DNA of 64,000 nucleotides. Origin: Rhabditoides inermis (taxonomy: Eukaryota; Nematoda; Chromadorea; Rhabditida; Rhabditidae). Positions 24,511 to 36,101 of the stretch are shown here, piece after piece. Made by a program: the position numbers and the translations under genes. The number at the start of each line of letters is the position of its first letter. The stretch's first letter is position 1. Below the pieces are notes generated by a model. That model saw only the letters and a list, made by a program, of their open reading frames with translations, made no database searches and was not told the DNA's origin. The stretch lies in NCBI GenBank assembly GCA_963966185.1, contig CAWZYM010000298.1, positions 33,501-97,500 of the forward strand. The letters are read 5' to 3'.

Positions 24511-24952
24511 ATCTTTTGGGCATCACATGTGCGCGAGTCTTTGGTTTGTTGGATGACATTTGCTGAAAAAGATTCGCTAAAAGAGACCAGATCAGCATAT
24601 TCGCTGAAGAAAGTGGAAGAACAAGGATAAATCAATGAAACAAAAAATGAGATAAATTTCACGTCGAAAATAGTCGCGCTTTTGTCGGGTACAGACAGTT
24701 GTGCGCATTCAACGCGTCAATAAAGTCTTTGCGTGATTTTTTTTGATTTTTTCAAGAATCATATTTTCACTTCAAAAATGATATGTTGCGCGTTTCAAGA
24801 CGTTTTAAGACGTTTCAAGATGCTTCCAATAGTACCAAAAGTTACCTGAGTATTACGTACCTGGGTATACCTGTGTATTACAAAAAAAAATCTACCTGGG
24901 TAGGCCGCCTTAGGGAGCCGCTTGTCACGGTCGACCCTGAGATCAACGATCA

Positions 24953-25045
24953 CTTATCGTCCTCATCACGAAAATGCGTCTCCATGTACATGGCGATGTC
25001 GTTGACGAGCATACCCCCGGACCGACATGACGGAGAATAAGTGCG
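24953..25045 (-). other. Possible short coding exon or remnant
   Basis: A minus-strand frame reads SGGMLVNDIAMYMETHFRDE and DDK before a stop. It has protein-like composition and lies immediately beside the purine satellite. No acceptor was established and the family is unknown. Confidence 0.25.
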
Positions 25046-25199
25046 AGAGCACAAATGAGAATAAGTGCGAGAGCACGTTTCCAGTCACGCTAGCTGATAG
25101 CTAGCCCTCTGCTGGCGGGCGAGCGCGAGAGCACGCGAGAGAGCACGCTGTTTGGAGAGAGACAGATGTACTTTGGTGGCTGCGATCAGTAGGAATTTA

Positions 25200-28100
25200 G
25201 TAAGGGGAGAGAGAAAGAGAGAACGAGAGAACGAGAGAACGAGAGAACGAGAGAACGAGAGAACGAGAGAACGATATAACGAGAGAAAAGGAGAAAAAGA
25301 GAGGAAGGAAGGAGGGAAGGAGAGACGGAGAGAACGAGAGAACGAGAGAACGAGAGAAGGATAGAAAGAGAGAACGAGAGAACGAGAGAACCAGAGAAAG
25401 AGAGAAAGATATAAAAAGAGAACGAGAGAGCTAGAGAACGAGAGAAAGAGAGAAAGGGAAAAGGAGGGAAGGAGGGATGGAGAGAAGAAGAGAAGGATAG
25501 AAAGAGAGAACGAGAGAACTAGAGAACGAAAGAAAGAGAGAAAGAGAGAAAGAGATAAAGAGAGAACGAGAGAAAGCGAGAACGATATAACGAGAGAATT
25601 AGAGAACGAGAGAAAGAGAGAATGGGAGGAGGAGGGAAGGAGGGAAGGAGAGAAAGAGAGAAAGAGAGAACGAGAAAACGAGAAAACGAGAGAAAGAGAA
25701 AACGAGAGAAAGAGAGAACGATATAACGAGAGAGCTAGAGAACGAGAGAAAGAGAGAAAGGGAGAAGGAGGGAAGGAGGGATGGAGAGAAGAAGAGAAGG
25801 AGAGAAGGAGAGAACTAGAGAAAAAAGAGAAAGAGAGAAAGAGAGAAAGAGAGAAAGAGAGAAAGAGAGAAAGAGAGCAAGAGAGAAAGAGAAAAAGAGA
25901 GAAAGAGAGAAAGAGAGAAAGAGAGAAAGAGAGAAAGAGATAATGAGAGAACGAGAGAAAGAGAAACCGATAGAAAGAGAAAACGAGTGAAAGAGAGAAC
26001 GATATAACGAGAGAACTAGAGAACGAGAGAAAGAGAGAAAGTGAGAAGGCGGGAAGGAGGGAAGGAAAGAACGAGAGAACGAGACAACGAGAGAACGAGA
26101 CAACGAGACAACGAGACAACGAGAGAACGAGAGAACGAGAAAACGAGAGCACGAGAGAACGAGAGAAAGAGAGAACGATATAACGATATAACGAGAGAAA
26201 TAGAGAACGAGAGAAAGAGAGAAAGAGAGAAGGAGAGAAGGAGGGAAGAAGAGAAGGAGAGACGGAGAGAACGAGAGAACGAGAGAACGAGAGACCGAGA
26301 GAAGGATAGAAAGAGAGAACGAGATAAAGAGAGAACGAGAGAACGAGAGAACGAGAGAACGAGAAAACAAGAGAAAGAGAGAACAAGAGAAAGAGAGAAC
26401 GAAAGAAAGAGAGTACGATATAACTAGAGAACGAGAGAACGAGAGAAAGAGAGAAGGAGGGTGGTAGGAGGGAAGGAGGGAAGAAGAGAAGGAGAGACGG
26501 AGAGACGGAGAAAACGAGAGAACGAGAGAACGAGAGAACGAGAGAAGGATAGAAAGAGAGAACGAGAGAACGAGAGAACCAGAGAAAGAGAGAAATATAT
26601 AAAAAGAGAACGAGAGAGCTAGAGAACGAGAGAAAGAGAGAAAGGGAAAAGGAGGGAAGGAGGGATGGAGAGAAGAAGAGAAGGATAGAAAGAGAGAACG
26701 AGAGAACTAGAGAACGAAAGAAAGAGAGAAAGAGAGAAAGAGATAAAGAGAGAACGAGAGAAAGCGAGAACGATATAACGAGAGAATTAGAGAACGAGAG
26801 AAAGAGAGAATGGGAGGAGGAGGGAAGGAGGGAAGGAGAGAAAGAGAGAAAGAGAGAACGAGAAAACGAGAAAACGAGAGAAAGAGAAAACGAGAGAAAG
26901 AGAGAACGATATAACGAGAGAGCTAGAGAACGAGAGAAAGAGAGAAAGGGAGAAGGAGGGAAGGAGGGATGGAGAGAAGAAGAGAAGGAGAGAAGGAGAG
27001 AACTAGAGAAAAAAGAGAAAGAGAGAAAGAGAGAAAGAGAGAAAGAGAGAAAGAGAGAAAGAGAGCAAGAGAGAAAGAGAGAAAGAGAGAAAGAGAGAAA
27101 GAGAGAAAGAGAGAAAGAGATAATGAGAGAACGAGAGAAAGAGAAACCGATAGAAAGAGAAAACGAGTGAAAGAGAGAACGATATAACGAGAGAACTAGA
27201 GAACGAGAGAAAGAGAGAAAGTGAGAAGGCGGGAAGGAGGGAAGGAAAGAACGAGAGAACGAGACAACGAGAGAACGAGACAACGAGACAACGAGAGAAC
27301 GAGAGAACGAGAGAACGAGAAAACGAGAGCACGAGAGAACGAGAGAAAGAGAGAACGATATAACGATATAACGAGAGAAATAGAGAACGAGAGAAAGAGA
27401 GAAAGAGAGAAGGAGAGAAGGAGGGAAGAAGAGAAGGAGAGACGGAGAGAACGAGAGAACGAGAGAACGAGAGACCGAGAGAAGGATAGAAAGAGAGAAC
27501 GAGATAAAGAGAGAACGAGAGAACGAGAGAACGAGAGAACGAGAAAACGAGAGAAAGAGAGAACAAGAGAAAGAGAGAACGAAAGAAAGAGAGTACGATA
27601 TAACTAGAGAACGAGAGAACGAGAGAAAGAGAGAAGGAGGGTGGTAGGAGGGAAGGAGGGAAGGAGAGAAGGAGAGACGGAGAGACGGAGAAAACGAGAG
27701 AACGAGAGAACGAGAAACGAGAGAACGAGAGAACGAGAGAACGAGAGAACGAGAGAAAGAGAGAAAGAGAGAAAGAGAGAACGAGAGAAAGAGAGAACTG
27801 GAGAACTAGAGAAAAAGAGAAAGGGAGAAGGAGGGAAGGAGGGAAGGAGAGAAGAAGAGAAGGAGACACGCGAGAACGAGAGAACGAGAGAACGAGAGAA
27901 CGAGAGAACGAGAGAACGAGAGAACGAGAGAACGAGAGAAAGAGAAAACGAAATAACGAGAGAACTAGATAACGAGAGAACGAGAGAACGAGAGAAAGAG
28001 AGAAAGGGAGAAGGGGGGAAGGAGGGAAGGAGAGAAGGAGAGACGGAGAGACGGAGAGAACGAGAGAACGAGAGAACGAGAGAACGAGAGAACGAGAGAA

Positions 28101-28462
28101 AGAGAGAACGAGAGAAAGAGAGAAAAGAGAGAAAAGAGAGAACGAGAGAAAGAGAGAAAAGAGAGAAAGGGAGAAAGAGAGAACGAGAGAACGAGAGAAC
28201 GAGAGAACGAGAGAAAGAGAGAAAGGGATAAAGAGAGAACGAGAGAAAGAGAGAACGAGAGAAAAAGAGAACGAGAGAAAGAGAGAAGGAAAGAAGGAGG
28301 GAAGGAAGGAAGGAGGGAAGGAGAGGAGGAGAGGAGGAGAGAAGGGGAGAAGGAGAGAAGGAGGGAAGGAATGGGAGGAGAGAAGGAGGAAAGGAGAGGA
28401 GGAGAGAAGGAAAGAAGGAGAGAAGGAGGGAAGGAATGGAAGGAGAGAACGAGAGAACGAGA
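25200..28462. repeat. 3.3-kb satellite of GAGAAC/GAGAAA hexamers with an internal 1.19-kb tandem duplication
   Basis: The plus strand is almost entirely A and G with periodic C, built from GAGAAC, GAGAAA and GGAGGGAA units. A higher-order unit repeats: GAACTAGAGAAAAAAGAG occurs at about 25810 and 26998, AGCTAGAGAACGAGAGAAAG at 25429 and 26617, and GTGGTAGGAGGGAAGG at 26461 and 27641, giving offsets of 1188, 1188 and 1180 bp. The copies span about 25330-26517 and 26518-27700 and are nearly identical. The tract has no stop codons in some frames, which creates open frames of up to 732 codons; these are artefacts. Confidence 0.95.
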
Positions 28463-28571
28463 AAATATCGAATAAATTTGAAATGAAATTGATGAAATAA
28501 TGAGAGAAGAACATGTTACATGTATGAAGACGAGAGAGAAAATTTCTATGAAATTCAACAAAAGGACATAT

Positions 28572-29062
28572 ATTATCTTTTAAAAGTACTTCCGTAAAAA
28601 GTGTTGTTTGTGTTAACCTGATTCAAGAAAAGCGCATGCATATATTATTAATTTTCGAAAAATCAAATCGTAAACACCTGAACATGAAAACTAACACAAA
28701 CTTGCTCTTTCAAAACGTTGAATAATTTTTGAATAATTAATGTTGAATAATTCCATGTTTTATTTTTTTGACATTTTTATACCTGAAACATTGAGTCAAA
28801 CAACATCACGAATAACGTTTTATTTTACTGATAAACCATAAATAATAAACCGCAAAAAACACTGAATAAACAAAACACTCGTATTATTCTGAATGTTACG
28901 TGTAACTATTCTATATTCGTTTGAAAGAGCAAGTTTGTGTTAGTTTTCATGTTCAGGTGTTTACGATTTGATTTTTCGAAAATTAATAATATATGCATGC
29001 GCTTTTCTTGAATCAGGTTAACACAAACAACACTTTTTACGGAAGTACTTTTAAAAGATAAT
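28572..29062. mobile_element. Foldback/MITE element with about 145-bp near-perfect terminal inverted repeats
   Basis: The left arm 28572-28718 (ATTATCTTTTAAAAGTACTT...) is the reverse complement of the right arm 28917-29062, with almost no mismatches over about 145 bp. A loop of about 200 bp of AT-rich sequence separates them. Trimmed to TCTTTTAAAAG...CTTTTAAAAGA, the element is flanked by TA on both sides, as expected for Tc1/mariner-type insertion, but TA is palindromic and this is weak evidence. There is no coding capacity. It sits at the right border of the purine satellite. Confidence 0.85.
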
Positions 29063-29779
29063 TACAGTTATGTTAGAGCGGCTATACGGTTAAAAGGTTA
29101 AATAGTTTTATGTAGAGAGTGATAGGGAGAGAGAGAGAAAAGGGAGAGAGAGATAGCGAGTGCGAGAGTATTCAAAGAAAAAAAACGATCAGGTGATTAG
29201 TGGAAACGCGAGCACTTGGACACTGTGCAACAACTCATGGAACACTGAATGTGAGCTTCTCTCTCTCTTTCTCTCTCTCTCTCTATCTTTCTCTCTCTCT
29301 TTCTCTCTCTCTCATCCTGTCTTTACACTGCTACTCGCAGAATATGGACACTTTTTGTTCCGAGCACAGCAACGCTGGCCGTGAAATGTACTGGAATGGC
29401 TCGTGCTTTAGCAAAGACGAGTTATTATCAGTGCGTACAATGACTATGTGGTCATCCCGTCCGAGGAGTATTTCTATGTGTGAGTATAGGGGTACGGCAC
29501 AAATTCTTGTGTTGTTGCAGTCAGCGCCTGCTGTACAAGCCGGGCGTGGAGTTTGGCTCGTTCACGCAGTTCAACTGGGAGGTTGCTCTGTCGCTCTTCG
29601 TCCTGTGGATGTTCACTGTGGTCGTCTTACTCAAGGGGGTCAAGTGGATGGGACTGCTCAACTATGTTAGTCAACTCACAATCAGAAAGTGCACCGCCCG
29701 CCATCTTGGCAGAGGCAACCCGCAGCATGCGTACTCACTGGGAGGCAGCCCTCTCTCTCACTGCGAGCGCCCACTATCA

Positions 29780-30372
29780 ATGCCGGTGTGCGCGCGTCTG
29801 TTGCAATGAATCGAGCACGACTACTGATGCGATCAGTGCATACGAGTGACCAGCGCGTTCTTTTGAAACTAAATAAAACCTACATTCTCCCGCTACTCGA
29901 ATTCGCTTAACCTGTATGGAATACCCATCTACTCAAGGATATTCCCACATTGGAGAAAGTACAAAAATACGTCACTCGTATAATTTTCTATCGTGTATAC
30001 CCCTCTCCTGACTACCCGCAAGCCATGCCCATATATCAAGTTCGCTTCAAAACATTGGGTCTGACCAGTTTAGCAGAACGGCGCGCACGAAACGACCTCA
30101 TTCTCGCACACAAAATGTACAAGCGGCTGGTCAGTACACCATTCTCTTCAATGTTCAAGTTGAAACCATGCCGCGGGCGAAATGGCACATTCTCACTCCA
30201 TGTCAAAGCAACAAGGTCGACGCTTTTGCACAACTCATACGCATTGAGAACCGCTCGTTACATTATCTCACTCACCAAATCACATCCGCGCATTTTTCGT
30301 CTGTCTCACTCGCGGTTCTCTAGGGCACTCTCTCATGTCAATCTCACACAGACACTCAATCTTCCTAGTTGA
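29780..30372 (+). mobile_element. C-terminal fragment of a non-LTR retrotransposon polyprotein
   Basis: One frame reads LLMRSVHTSD, LKLNKTYILPLLEFA, then a TAA stop where family members usually have a serine, then PVWNTHLLKDIPTLEKVQKY, VTRII, LGLTSLAERRARNDLILAHK and a basic tail ending TQTLNLPS. This is the usual C-terminal region after the reverse transcriptase in nematode LINE-like elements (thumb and 'PVWNPHLKKDI'-type motif). The reverse transcriptase core is absent, so the copy is 5'-truncated and dead. It lies inside the SLC6 remnant, same strand. Confidence 0.8.
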
Positions 30373-31559
30373 AACAGTTTTGACGAGGGCAACAATGTGA
30401 CACAGCAATTAAAATACATGACGGGATAAAACATGCACGGGATAAAACAAGCACAATGAAGACAAGCATCGGCCGCCCTGGATTCACACTGGCCGCGCGA
30501 GCAGCTCACTCACTCCCTCTCTCTCTGTGACACCCGATCGGTCGATAACTGCCGACTCGCGTGCGCCGACGCCGCATTTCGATCTACCTTGTGATCGATA
30601 GACCTTTTTTAATGACATGAGTAGTGTTCCAGATACCCACCAACTCTGATCTACCTCCCTTTTCGAAATGAGCTTCGTTATGTCTAGACGATTGATTGAT
30701 GCAGATTGATGTTCAAATGATTGTACACCTCCCTTATCTATAGTACTCGTAACTCGATGAATGGTGCCGTGATTGTCCAGTTGACGTGCTCTGCGTAGTG
30801 CTCGCACATGTCTCTTATTGTGCAGCGGCTCCTCCACCGCACTCACTCCCCTCCAAGTGAATGTGCTGCGCAGATGTATCTGATCCTGGCCCTTTGCGTG
30901 TACCGGTTATCCCTTCATATATTCTTTTACGGACTCGTCTTATCGCTCATTTTGTATGGTCTCGGTTTTTATCACATGCGGCTTTTTCATTGTATTTTTG
31001 ATGTGTGACGCAGTTTTTTCTGCAATAAATTATTATTTACTCACCGAATGCTTCCCAGGTGGTGGCGAGTGGACATGCGCAGGCGTTCGTTGTCTATCCA
31101 GAGGCGATGGCTACTATGCTTGTCGCCTTCCTCTGGTCACTCCTGTTCTTCATCATGCTACTCCTGCTGGGAGTGTCGACGCTAGTAGGTGAGGAGAGAG
31201 GGAGAGAGGGGGGAGGGAGGGAGGGAGGAAGAGAGAGAGAGAGAGAGAGAGAGATAGGAAGATCCTTCTAGCATACACCGAGGTGCTCTTCACTTGTGTC
31301 GACGACGCGTTTCCGAGGACGAAAAAGCACAAGTGGGCGATCTGTCTGGCGACCGGACTTCTCATGACCCTCATAGGAATCCGCATATGTTTCGAGGTGA
31401 GAGGGAGGGGGGAGGGAGGAGAGAGACAGAGAGAAAGTGAGGGAGAGAGAGAGGCCGCAATTCAGTCTGGTATCTCTCAGAGTACACTTGCGCCGCCCTC
31501 ACTGACACTGTGCGCTGCTTCCTCGAAGTCGCTCTTGCCGTCTGGATGTCGAGGGAGAG

Positions 31560-31571
31560 AGAAGGGGAGCG

Positions 31572-31662
<91 letters not shown>
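31560..31662. repeat. (GAAA)n/(GA)n microsatellite
   Basis: About 100 bp of GAAA then GA repeats within the SLC6 remnant, between the TM10-like exon and the GIKSFTHDIRS exon. A second GA tract at 31190-31255 follows the donor of the TM8 exon. Confidence 0.9.
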
Positions 31663-31663
<1 letters not shown>

Positions 31664-32238
31664 GGAGAGAATGGAGAGACAGGGGGGGGGGGAGAGAGAA
31701 ACAGAGAAAAGAAGAGAAAAGACTTGTTCAGGAATTAAGAGCTTCACCCATGACATTCGCTCCATGCTCCTTTCCACTGACACGCTTCATTTCATTCATG
31801 CTCGTCAATTTCCTCCAGTTCCGGAAGGTGGGACGTCTGATTGGAGACATGTTCAGGATGGATCCCACACATCCCAGCCGCGACGGCAGAAAACCTTCCG
31901 TCGCGTCCGTACTCGCCAGCTCGGCCCCCGCTGTTGGCTCCGCCCCCGCAAGCTCCGCCCCCGCTCCGTCTGCCCCCGTTGCAGAACCCCTAAAAATTAG
32001 AAGTGAATTAAAATGGAAAAAAAACATGCATATTTCAATCATCAATCGCCTTATCTTTAAAATGAGATGCGGTGTTCGGGTCGAGATAAATACAATAGTA
32101 ATCTCGAGGTCGCGGTTCGAGTCTGCCCATGTTCATTGTGCGAGTAAAACTATTATTATCTGTCGCGGTAACACGCGCGAAATTTGAAAATTTCATTACC
32201 AATCGGTTCTGCTAAACGCCCCTGTTCCTTTAACCACA

Positions 32239-32473
32239 ATTTAAAGGATTTATCCGGACAATGTATTATTCCCTGATCTTCAGGATGGGGTCGCTTTCGT
32301 TTTCTTCAAGAAAGACGAGTTTTGAAGTTCTGTTTGCACAGAAAAATTGTTAAAATTACGAACAATTTTTCCACGTTGATACAATTTCAAAAGAAGGTTT
32401 CATTGACGAAAACAAAAGTGACCCCAACCTGAAGATCAGGCAAGATTACATTGTCCGGAAAAATCCTTTAAAT
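32239..32473. mobile_element. MITE-like element with about 70-bp inverted terminal repeats
   Basis: The left end ATTTAAAGGATTTATCCGG at 32239 is an inverted copy of the right end (reverse complement ATTTAAAGGATTTTTCCGG ending at 32473). Matching continues inward through GACAATGTA, CTGATCTTCAGG and GGGGTC with a few differences. The element is about 235 bp and non-coding. It may be a Tc1/mariner or piggyBac-like relic; the family is not assigned. Confidence 0.75.
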
Positions 32474-32908
32474 GAAGAGTGGAACTCATCTGTGAGGATA
32501 CAGGATACAGTCTTCAATCCTGTGAGCCTACTATAGCATATAGTCTACTATAGCATTTAATGAGTTCTAGAACCAATACAAAGTATTAAATAAACTTTAT
32601 TTTCTGCACACGTTGTACTGAATATGAGTGGTAGTGGGAAGAATAGGAGGCAATAGATTTGGTACGCGTGCATACAGGTATGCCATAACAGGTAGACTGG
32701 GGGAGCCGTGAGTAAAGGGAGAAGACAATAAGACTCGCAATCCTCATACAGAGATCGTGCAATGGTCATATAAGGGAATGTGGAAAGAGAAGAGAAGAAA
32801 GACCGCACACTCAAACAACAAAACAACTACTTTACTAGATCAAGAAGGAAACCACGGGTTTGCGAGTTGGCGTCGATAAGTCGATCATCGATCGTTGGAC
32901 TATGTACA

Positions 32909-33280
32909 TCACTTGTTCATCGCAGTGTTCACGTTGCTGCTCATTCCGAACGGCCGCCTAAACGAAGGACGGTTAGCGTCAATAGCACGAGCGGACCAGA
33001 ATAAACAGAGTCCATCTGCTTGCCCCTCGAGGTGTGAATCTTACATCATAGCTTCTCACAACAGACCCCCTGCTACCATCTGCTCGCGTGTTGCGCAAGT
33101 GCGCCGCGATTGCGCAAGCGCGGAGAGGCGCACTCGGAGTGCGCCAAACAAAGTACCCCCTTTGCCACACCGACATCATTGCCGCGTAATTGCACAAACA
33201 ACACAGTGTCGAGTTTCTAGTGGTAGCACGCTGCGATTTGACCACGCCTGATCTCCCCTCTTCTTCCTCCTTTCTTTGCC

Positions 33281-33333
<53 letters not shown>

Positions 33334-33487
33334 CTCTCTCTCTCCCTCTCTCTATCTATCTATACACTCACTTGACAGGCTGGAAGGGCGAGTTCTGTTT
33401 GTGGTCGATGTTGCTCTTCTGACTCACTCCCAGGATAGAGGAAACCGAGTGCTTCGGGGCAGAGACGAGTGGCTGAAAGAGAACGGT

Positions 33488-33531
<44 letters not shown>

Positions 33532-36041
33532 ACCTTGACAGGTTGTGGCTGTGCGGGCGTCCTTGCATAGACGGGCGCTGTCCTCACTACTCCCATGTGT
33601 TGTTGCAGGGATACTCGGAACAGCTCATTCAAATCCGGCCGACTGGCAGGCACCTGAGCCGAGATGGCGGGCTGAAGGTATACGGTAACCACAATGTACA
33701 ATATCCTACAAAAGTCACCTTGGGCAACACAATCGGGCTGAATCCCTGGGGGACGGGACTGAATTGGAACGAGTCGCCTACTCGCACTAGCATGCCCTTC
33801 CTTCCCATGAGAGGAGACGAGAGGGGAGAGTGACCGAACGACGGGAACTTGGCCGGCTGACGCTGAAAGTGGGACGGTAAAAGAATAAATGACAAAATAA
33901 GTTAGAAAAAGATTAGTGAGTCGGCCCATACCTGTGCGGTGGGCCTAGCGATGCACTGTCCGCTGGCTGTTCTCACGAGGGGCGCTCCCATGGGAGAGGA
34001 CGGCACGGAGCGAGTCCGCTCCGCCTCGCACCGAAGACGCTCGCGCTCAGCCACCTCGGCCAGGTTCATCATCAGAGCGAACGGGTCCGACGGACTGCAA
34101 ACAAACAATCAGCAATCAATACACTCAATGATATAGATGTACAGAGGCCGTTTATGTACAGAAGCTATTTTCTGGCCACCATCGACAAGTGATTAGCGTG
34201 GAATGGGGAATACCCTATACAAGGAAACTGTACTCACTTGACGCGCGGCATCTTGTCATGGTTGCCGCCGCCGATGCTCGTCCTCTTGATTCCTCGAGGA
34301 GTGACGGGAGCAGAGGAGACAGGGGAAGCCAGCGCGGCAGCAGCCATCAGCTGCTGCCACGAAGCCTCGTCCAGGGTGGCAGTGGCTGAGAGGGGAAAGG
34401 TGAGGATACGGTAATATGGATCGAGTACTTGTGATACTAGCGTTAATTTTCTGCACATATTCATAGAAAGAGACATATAGAAATAGAGACTCACCATCGG
34501 GCTCCGGGCCGCTGTACACGAATAGTGGTATCTTCTTGGTGCCGAACAGGTAGTGCACTTTCTTGATCAGACCCATCGCCACAAGCACGTTAGCGATGTC
34601 GTACAGACGACGGCACCGGCCTAGAAAGAGGTATACGGTAACGTCAATTCAATATATAGTATCCCTCAAAGTCCACTCACTCCTACTGGGTGGCTCGAAT
34701 CCCTCCGTCTCTGGATCCTTGATGAGAACGGTCGAGGCGACGTCCAGCGAGACGCGACGCTTGTTCTGCTGAAATCGATTTATTGATCGATTTACGATTG
34801 CAATTTTCAAATATATTCGATTCGCTGAACCATTATCGATTTTCGATTGATGCACGCACCGGATTGCTGAGAAGCACCATGAGGAACCGTCGGCACAGCT
34901 GCACCAGAGAGTTTTTGCCGTTCCGATCCCTGGGGGAGGGGCGCAGATCCTGAAGTGTTTCATGTTTACCTGTTGATCTACCTGTCCACTGCACTGATAT
35001 ATCTATCACTGATCTACCTATCCTCTGATCTACCCACCTGTCTCTCCTGCGACGCGTATCCGCTGTCATGTCTCTGTAGGGGGGAGGTGAGTACGGGTGC
35101 GGGGACGGCGGCAGGGGAAGTGACGAGAGAGCCGACAGAGTCCCGGCTGCCAGACAGCTCCGTGAAAGAACACATCGCCTGCTCGACCCGGAGAATCCTG
35201 GCGGGAAGGTTCTCGGCCACTGCCTCGTCCTGAATAAGTAAATGTATAATCAATCGATACACAAAGAGAGGGGAGAGAGAGGGAGAGGGAGAGAGAGAGA
35301 GAGAGAGAGAGCTGTTGCTACCTGCAGTTGTGACATGAGCTGTGGCAGCCTGCCGAGCCCGTGCCATCTGTAGTAGCTCTTGTTCGTTTTGCTCATCGCC
35401 TCCAGTGCCTCCATCACATTCACGATGTCGTAGATACGTCGCTTCTCCACGTCTGAACGATCAATCGATAAGAAATCAATAATTTTGAATCTGATCAATC
35501 AATAAATCGATACTCACTCATTTTCCTGGCGACACTCTCCAAATGCACGTCGTTGTTGAAGCTGGCCTCGGTCTCGGCCTTCATTGTGAGCAGGAATCTG
35601 GAGTGAGTAGAGAGTGAGATAGAGGGAGAGAGGGAGGGAGGGAGGGAGGGAGGGAGGGAGGGAGGGAGGGAGGGAGAGAGGGAGGGAGGGAGGGAGGGAG
35701 GGAGGGAGGGAGGGAGGGAGGGAGGGAGGGAGGGAGGGAGGGAGGGGAGAGAGAGAGAGAGAGAGAGTCGTACCGTTGGCAGAGCAATCCGAGGCTCTTC
35801 TGTTTCCGGCTGGTCACGTCTCCATCCTCGCTCTCCGTGTCCTCTTCACTGTCTCTCCTGGGAAGAGACTGCGACGAAGTGTAGCAGACTGAAGACGCCG
35901 GCGACTCCGGAATCGACTCTGAAAATGTACCGTGAAATGTATTCATGTATGGGAAACGTATTGGGTCACTGTTCAAATGCCTGACCGGTTGGGTGAAAGT
36001 GAGAGAGTATACGGGGATAGGCGTTCCACCCAGTGTCAATC

Positions 36042-36101
<60 letters not shown>

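Larger units (their letters stand above)
29341..32010 (+). pseudogene. SLC6 (sodium:neurotransmitter symporter) gene, truncated and disrupted
   Basis: Exons in order match the SLC6 fold from the second extracellular loop onward. These include NGSCFSKDELLS with PSEEYFY and RLLYKPGVEFGSFTQFNWEV, then TM4 (ALSLFVLWMFTVVVLLKGVK) at 29520-29665. A TM7-like piece reads FITCGFFIVFLMC at 30960-31010. TM8 (VVASGHAQAFVVYPEAMATM, FFIMLLLLGVSTL) is at 31051-31183, then TEVLFTCVDDAFPRTKKHKW with TM9 to 31396, and a TM10 region ending GIKSFTHDIRSML near 31770. The reading frame breaks between DELLS and YNDYVV (29431, one base short). The N-terminal TM1-3 exons are not in the window: a MITE and satellite lie there instead. 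A retrotransposon tail occupies 29.78-30.37 kb. Sites for Na+ binding in TM1 cannot be assessed. I read this as a dead or dying copy; a mis-sequenced live gene is the alternative. Confidence 0.6.

Noticed and set aside
25085..28561. Open frames of 732, 503, 211 and 198 codons on both strands (poly Ser-Leu-Phe or poly Arg-Glu)
   Set aside because: They lie within the hexamer satellite, whose units cannot form stop codons in some frames; composition is purely that of the repeat.
30484..30846. 120-codon minus frame
   Set aside because: It runs antisense to the SLC6/retroelement region, with no domain and no splice support.
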